The notes under the pieces are model-generated. The model did not search any database. It saw only the letters and a program-made list of their open reading frames with translations, and was not told the origin of the DNA. Made by a program: the position numbers and the translations under genes. Shown here one piece after another: positions 6,694-10,687 of a stretch of 10,687 bases of DNA; the first letter of the stretch is position 1; every line of letters starts with the position of its first letter. This stretch comes from Gallionellaceae bacterium CG11_big_fil_rev_8_21_14_0_20_60_62 (GTDB lineage Bacteria; Pseudomonadota; Gammaproteobacteria; Burkholderiales; Gallionellaceae): NCBI GenBank assembly GCA_002787455.1, contig PCWU01000154.1, positions 1 through 10,687 on the forward strand. Direction: 5' to 3'.

Positions 6694-8547
6694 GTGTCAA
6701 CTGATCTTTCCCCGGCAGCACAGCGCGAACTTGGTTACAAGGTCAGGTTCCTGCGCCTTGCGTTGTGGCTGGTGGTGCTGTCCGCCGGACTGTTGGGGAT
6801 TTACCGCCTGGTGGTCACGCCGCTGATGGGGATGGTCAATATGCTGATCGCGGTGAGCAGCCTGTTTTTTCTGTTCCTGCTCAAGCGTCGGCCCGAGCAG
6901 ATCGAGCGGATTGCCAATATGGCGTTGGGGGCCGTGTTCGTCGGCGCTTCCCTGGTCTATTTGTTCCTGTATGACAATACCATCCGTCTTGGGGTGTTTT
7001 TCCCGTTCGTGGCCGGCGCGTTCTATTTGCGGGGCGCGCGGATTGGCTTGCGCTGGTTGCTGGCAACGGTGGCGGTGATTCTGGCGGGCCATCTTCTGCC
7101 GTGGTTTCCCGACGCCTATTCGGCCTTTGAGATCGCTGCGGCCTGTCTCTATCTTTCCCTCCTGTTTGCCGTGCTGTACAACTTCGAAAAGGTGCGCAGC
7201 GAACATTTTGAGCAGGAGAAACAGTTGGAGAATATCGCCCACTTTGATGGGCTGACCGGTGTGCCCAACCGGATGTTGCTGGCGGACCGCCTGGCCCAGG
7301 CGCTGGCCCGCACCAAGCGTGAACAGGGATTGATGGCGGTGTGTTATCTCGATCTGGACGGTTTCAAACCGGTCAACGACAAGTACGGCCACCAGATCGG
7401 CGACCAGGTGCTGGTTGAAGTCACCCGGCGGATAAAGGAGACCATCCGCGAAGACGACACGGTCGCCCGCCTCGGCGGCGACGAGTTCGCGCTGCTGCTG
7501 GTCGGGCTGCAAGTGCCGGAAGAATGTGTCGGCAGTCTGCAGCGCCTGCTGGAAACCCTCAATCAGCCGATTCTGCTGCCGGGTATCTCGATTCGTATCA
7601 GCGCCAGCATCGGGGTCGCCCTGTATCCGCAGGATGAAGAGAATGCGGAGACGCTGCTGCGTCATGCCGATCAGGCCATGTACATTGCCAAACAGGCCGG
7701 GCGCAATCGCTACCATTTATTCGATGCGGCACATGACCGGCGCGCCCGCTCGCATCATGACCTGCTGAGGGGAATAAGGCGCGGGCTGGCACGGGGCGAG
7801 TTTGAGCTGTATTACCAGCCAAAAGTTGATTTGGCGAAGCGGCGGATGGTCGGCGCGGAGGCGCTGCTGCGCTGGCATCATCCACAGCGCGGCCTGTTGC
7901 GACCGGACGAATTTCTGCGCGTGATCGAAAATACCGAACTGGAGATCGAGCTGGGCGACTGGGTCATCGGCAGCGCGTTGGCGCAATTGTGCCGCTGGCG
8001 CGCGGAGGGCGAAGAATTCGAAGAGTTCGAAGTCAGCATCAACATCTCCGCCTACCATCTGCGCTCCGCCGATTTCGTGCACAAGATGCAAAGTGCGATG
8101 CAGGGTTGCTGCGCGCGTGCGTGCCGGGGATGCCTGCAGATCGAGGTGCTGGAATCAGTCGCCCTGGAGGACATCGCCCATGTGAGCCCGATCATCAACG
8201 CCTGCCGCGAATTTGGCGTGGGCTTCGTGCTCGACGATTTCGGTACCGGCTATTCGCCGCTCACCTGTTTGAGCGATCTCGCCGTCGACGGTCTCAAGAT
8301 CGACCAGTCCTTTGTGCGCGGCATGCTGTACGACCGGGGCGCGCGCGCCATCGTGCAGGGGATCATTGCACTTGCGCAGGCTTTCGAGCGCGGCGTGGTG
8401 GCGGAGGGGGCGGAGCAGACAGAGCAACTGCGGGTGCTGCAGGAAATGGGTTGCCCGGTGGTGCAGGGCAACGTTATCGCGCTGCCGATGCCGGCGGCGG
8501 AATTGGCGGAATGGTGCCGGCGCGAATGGCCGCCTAAAGCAGACTGA
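6694..8547 (+). CDS. Membrane-anchored GGDEF-EAL protein (c-di-GMP synthesis/degradation)
   Basis: 617 residues. Six hydrophobic helices (about 18-167) anchor it in the inner membrane without a recognised sensor domain. The GGDEF domain (about 180-340) has DLDGFK with Asp220, an intact active site GGDEF at 261-265, and the RxxD inhibitory site REDD at 252-255 in the canonical position, so cyclase activity with product inhibition is expected. The EAL domain (about 350-610) keeps the metal and catalytic residues: EAL at 389-391, Asn450, Glu484 and Glu487, Asp514/Asp515, Lys535, Glu571/Glu574 and Gln591. Phosphodiesterase activity is therefore possible. However, several otherwise conserved positions differ, and residues 470-480 contain an odd cysteine cluster that may reflect a compensated frameshift (see findings). 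The start is GTG at 6694 with GGGA at 6684-6687, six bases upstream; a longer open frame into phoR is rejected. Its 3' end overlaps a convergent gene by 14 bp. Confidence 0.92.
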   Translation: MSTDLSPAAQRELGYKVRFLRLALWLVVLSAGLLGIYRLVVTPLMGMVNMLIAVSSLFFLFLLKRRPEQIERIANMALGAVFVGASLVYLFLYDNTIRLGVFFPFVAGAFYLRGARIGLRWLLATVAVILAGHLLPWFPDAYSAFEIAAACLYLSLLFAVLYNFEKVRSEHFEQEKQLENIAHFDGLTGVPNRMLLADRLAQALARTKREQGLMAVCYLDLDGFKPVNDKYGHQIGDQVLVEVTRRIKETIREDDTVARLGGDEFALLLVGLQVPEECVGSLQRLLETLNQPILLPGISIRISASIGVALYPQDEENAETLLRHADQAMYIAKQAGRNRYHLFDAAHDRRARSHHDLLRGIRRGLARGEFELYYQPKVDLAKRRMVGAEALLRWHHPQRGLLRPDEFLRVIENTELEIELGDWVIGSALAQLCRWRAEGEEFEEFEVSINISAYHLRSADFVHKMQSAMQGCCARACRGCLQIEVLESVALEDIAHVSPIINACREFGVGFVLDDFGTGYSPLTCLSDLAVDGLKIDQSFVRGMLYDRGARAIVQGIIALAQAFERGVVAEGAEQTEQLRVLQEMGCPVVQGNVIALPMPAAELAEWCRREWPPKAD

Positions 8548-10153
8548 AGCTGACCCGCTCGTAGTCGCTGCCGCTTTCAACGCTAATGCCCAAGGCGATT
8601 TTGCGTTTGCTGCGCGCTGGCGTGATGAGTTCCATCACGCGTCCCGGGGCGAACCACCCTCGCGGCAGGACCAGGCTGGCCGGAATGCGCAGGTTTTCCA
8701 GCGCGGGCAGGAGCAAGGCGGGAGCGGAGCTGGATTGCCACTGTTCCCCCCCGGTTGCGGCCGCCTGCGCGATCACGGCTTGCGGTTGGCCGGGCAGGTA
8801 ATGCACAACCAGATACAACAGCCCGCCCTGGGTGACTTCAATTTGCCGCACCATGCCCGCCTTGTAGCCATCACTTTCGGGCGCAAACACGATGACGATC
8901 TGCCTCGGGGCAAGCCGTTCATCGGAGGCGTGCAGGCGCAACAATCTGGCCTCGATCAGGCCGTTGCTTTCCACTTGCCATTCTTCCGGCACGAAACCCA
9001 GTTCCTGCAATTTGTGTCGCCCAGTCTCGTCCAGCACCCGGCCAAAAGTGGCGATCTGCAGCTGTGCATCACGCACGGCCTTGGTCACGTCCTTCACCGG
9101 CTTGAACGGTTTTTGCGCGATCTGGCCATAGCTTTTTTCCAGTCCGGCGCACAGATGCACGGGCTGCGTCGGGCGCGGCACATCGGCCAGGGTATCGGTG
9201 CTTGCCTCGCACCAGCAGGCGTGCAGGGTTTCCAGCAGCGCGATGCAGTCTTTGGCCGCCAGCGCATCGCCCAAGTCGAGTTGGCGCGGGGTCTGTCCCT
9301 GCTTGAGCAGGATGGCTTTCACCCTGATCTGCTTCGACAGCGGCACCAGCGGCAGAAAACGCAGACTGTCGCTGCGCTGCGCATGGGCCAGACTGCGCAA
9401 TCCCTGCGCGCCGCGCAGATCAACCGCCAGCGGCGGCGCATCATTCCTGCTTGCGCTGCATTGCGCCACCAGACTCAGAGTTTCCGGCCAGTGCAGCAGC
9501 CAGCTTTCGGCGCTTTGCAGTTCGCTGCGGGTTAGGCCGAGTAAGCGCGCCCGGTGCAGCAGCAGGGTCGCCACATACAAGGTTTGGCAGGAAGCCGGGA
9601 AAGCGTCGTGAAAATAGGGATCGCGCACGTTTTCCTGGCGTAACGGCGATGATTCGATGGCGGCGTAGAGCGCGTGCAGTTGTTGCCAGCTGCGCGCATC
9701 CGGCGCGTAACCGGCGGTACCGAATGCCTCCAGGCGGCAGCGCGCGTAGAACAGGCAACGCTGTTGCAGCAGCGCCTGTTTTTTCGCTATCGAGGCGTCC
9801 CCCGCCGCCGCCATCTGCACGCAGCGCAGGTAACCGTGCAGCATGGCTTGCCACAGATTGGCAAGGGCGAACAGCAGGGCAAGTTCTTCGTCGGCCAGCG
9901 GCAGCGCTTTGCCCCCCAGTTTTTTGGCGCAGTCATGTTGCACCAGGGCTACGGTTTCGCGCAGGGTTTCGAGGATCTGCAGGCGCACCTTGCCGGACAG
10001 GGCGAGGCGGTTCAATTCGCCGATCTGGTTACTCAGGGTGTTTTGCGCCAGATTCAGATTGGTGAGCTGCAACTGTCCCAGCCACTGGCTGCAGGACTCC
10101 ACATCCCGGAAGGCGGGCCGGGCAAGATCATCAGTGGGTTCCAGAGATAGCAT
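8534..10153 (-). CDS. Unrecognised 539-residue soluble protein, coupled to the CCG oxidoreductase gene
   Basis: I do not recognise this protein. It has no signal peptide and no clear membrane helix, so it is probably cytoplasmic. The first ~270 residues look mainly alpha-helical and Leu/Ala/Gln-rich (for example NLAQNTLSNQIGELNRLALS and ELALLFALANLWQAMLHGYL). The last ~160 residues look strand-rich: RQIVIVFAP, GLLYLVVHYLPG, and an end reading ALGISVESGSDYERVSFSLL. That ending, together with two basic clusters, vaguely recalls PilZ-like barrels, but no clear RxxxR plus D/NxSxxG pair was found, so c-di-GMP binding is only a guess. The ATG at 10151-10153 has a strong AGGAG (plus-strand 10161-10165) seven bases away that merges with the stop of the upstream gene, so translation is probably coupled. 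The plus-strand frame running antisense here lacks such signals. The 3' end overlaps the convergent GGDEF-EAL gene by 14 bp. Confidence 0.82.
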   Translation of the reverse strand: MLSLEPTDDLARPAFRDVESCSQWLGQLQLTNLNLAQNTLSNQIGELNRLALSGKVRLQILETLRETVALVQHDCAKKLGGKALPLADEELALLFALANLWQAMLHGYLRCVQMAAAGDASIAKKQALLQQRCLFYARCRLEAFGTAGYAPDARSWQQLHALYAAIESSPLRQENVRDPYFHDAFPASCQTLYVATLLLHRARLLGLTRSELQSAESWLLHWPETLSLVAQCSASRNDAPPLAVDLRGAQGLRSLAHAQRSDSLRFLPLVPLSKQIRVKAILLKQGQTPRQLDLGDALAAKDCIALLETLHACWCEASTDTLADVPRPTQPVHLCAGLEKSYGQIAQKPFKPVKDVTKAVRDAQLQIATFGRVLDETGRHKLQELGFVPEEWQVESNGLIEARLLRLHASDERLAPRQIVIVFAPESDGYKAGMVRQIEVTQGGLLYLVVHYLPGQPQAVIAQAAATGGEQWQSSSAPALLLPALENLRIPASLVLPRGWFAPGRVMELITPARSKRKIALGISVESGSDYERVSFSLL

Positions 10154-10160
10154 GCAGGTT

Positions 10161-10167
10161 CTCCTTA
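10161..10167 (-). promoter_or_regulatory. Merged stop codon and ribosome binding site
   Basis: Read on the minus strand, TAAGGAG contains the TAA stop of the CCG-domain oxidoreductase and the AGGAG of the next gene, seven bases before its ATG. Only 11 bp separate the two genes. This arrangement supports one operon with translational coupling. Confidence 0.85.
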
Positions 10168-10687
10168 TAGCAACACGCGTTCGATTCCGCCGTTGTTGGC
10201 CTGTGTGATATAGGACTCCAGCCAGGTCGGCCCCAGCAAATGCTTCGCCATTTCGACCACGATGTAGTCGGTGCTGATGTTCGCATCATCCGTGTAGCGC
10301 GACAATCCCTGCTGGCAGGCGGGGCAGGAGGTGAGCACCTTGACCTCACCCGCGTAGCCGTCGTTGCGCAAAACCGCCGCCCCCTTGCGCAACTCCTCTT
10401 CCTTGCGGAAACGCACCTGGGTGGCGATGTGGGGCAGGGCCACACCGAAGGTGCCGGACTCGCCGCAGCAACGGTCGTTCAGCGGCACCGTGGTGGCCAT
10501 TAACTCGCTCACCACCTTGAGCGGGGCGTAAGTTTTCATCGGCGAATGACAGGGGGCGTGGTACAGATAACGTACACCCGTCGCCTGTTCCAGCTTGATG
10601 CCTTTCTCCAGCAGATATTCGTGGATGTCGAGCAGGCGGCAGCCGGGAAAGATTTTGCCGAATTCGTATTTAAGCAACTGATCCATG
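10165..10687 (-). CDS. CCG-domain Fe-S oxidoreductase, C-terminal part (resembles DUF3683-type FAD fusion proteins)
   Basis: The gene enters from the right edge; the ATG at 10684-10686 is probably internal. The visible 173 residues form a cysteine-rich CCG domain as found in HdrB, GlpC and GlcF: Cys46 in YHAPCHSPMKTY, Cys73-Cys74-Gly75 in RCCGESG, and Cys121/Cys124 in TSCPACQ (numbered from that Met). Such domains bind an Fe-S cluster or pass electrons to partner quinones or disulfides. The stretch KYEFGKIFPGCRLLDIHEYL and the ending NNGGIERVLL match my memory of the C-terminus of the large DUF3683-annotated FAD-binding/ferredoxin/CCG fusion proteins of Betaproteobacteria, related to D-lactate/glycolate dehydrogenases. 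The N-terminal FAD part cannot be seen, so a stand-alone GlpC/GlcF-like subunit remains possible. It stops 11 bp before the unrecognised 539-residue gene. Confidence 0.85.
   Translation of the reverse strand, partial: MDQLLKYEFGKIFPGCRLLDIHEYLLEKGIKLEQATGVRYLYHAPCHSPMKTYAPLKVVSELMATTVPLNDRCCGESGTFGVALPHIATQVRFRKEEELRKGAAVLRNDGYAGEVKVLTSCPACQQGLSRYTDDANISTDYIVVEMAKHLLGPTWLESYITQANNGGIERVLL

Noticed and set aside
6697..7716. Minus-strand open frame of 339 codons across the GGDEF-EAL gene
   Set aside because: Antisense shadow; the plus strand encodes clear membrane helices and a canonical GGDEF domain here.
8312..9535. Long plus-strand open frame (407 codons) antisense to the 539-residue gene
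   Set aside because: It overlaps the GGDEF-EAL 3' end out of frame, has no good ribosome binding site, and its translation is rich in low-complexity Arg/Gln/His as expected for an antisense shadow in GC-rich DNA. The minus-strand frame has a strong RBS and is coupled to its neighbour.

Overview
The window is GC-rich, densely packed chromosomal DNA that looks like a betaproteobacterium, probably of the Nitrosomonadales/Gallionellales type. This inference rests on the protein sequences: an MsbA-type lipid A exporter (Gram-negative envelope), a PhoB/PhoR pair, a GGDEF-EAL protein of a subfamily I associate with beta- and gammaproteobacteria, and the C-terminal end of a large FAD/Fe-S/CCG oxidoreductase resembling the DUF3683-type fusion proteins I know mainly from Betaproteobacteria. 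No tRNA, rRNA, insertion sequence, prophage, CRISPR array or other mobile signature was seen, and no gene-free stretch exceeds 300 bases.

Layout, left half, plus strand: (1) 2-463, the C-terminal part of an unrecognised multi-pass membrane protein; (2) 485-2257, msbA; (3) a candidate sigma-70 promoter overlapping the msbA stop, then 2338-2940, a typical 2-Cys peroxiredoxin (AhpC/TSA), closed by a clear intrinsic terminator at 2957-2984; (4) 3047-4477, a sodium:solute symporter of unknown substrate; (5) three 7-bp repeats in an 11-bp register (a Pho box) starting two bases after the symporter stop, then phoB (4546-5235) and phoR (5304-6599), with a separate TATAAT promoter candidate between them; (6) 6694-8547, a six-TM GGDEF-EAL protein with its own candidate promoter.

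Right end, minus strand: (7) 8534-10153, a 539-residue protein I do not recognise, which overlaps the GGDEF-EAL gene tail to tail by 14 bp; (8) 10165 to the window edge, the C-terminal CCG (cysteine-rich) domain of an oxidoreductase, whose stop codon is merged with the ribosome binding site of gene 7, so the two probably form an operon.

How the parts work together: PhoR and PhoB form the phosphate-limitation two-component system, and the Pho box implies autoregulation. The GGDEF-EAL gene lies directly downstream but has its own promoter, so a phosphate to c-di-GMP link is possible but unproven. MsbA (envelope) and the peroxiredoxin (oxidative stress) look like independent housekeeping units. 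I found no convincing new defence or mobile system. The points most worth checking are a possible compensated frameshift in the EAL domain, which leaves an odd cysteine cluster, and the unrecognised 539-residue protein coupled to the CCG oxidoreductase.
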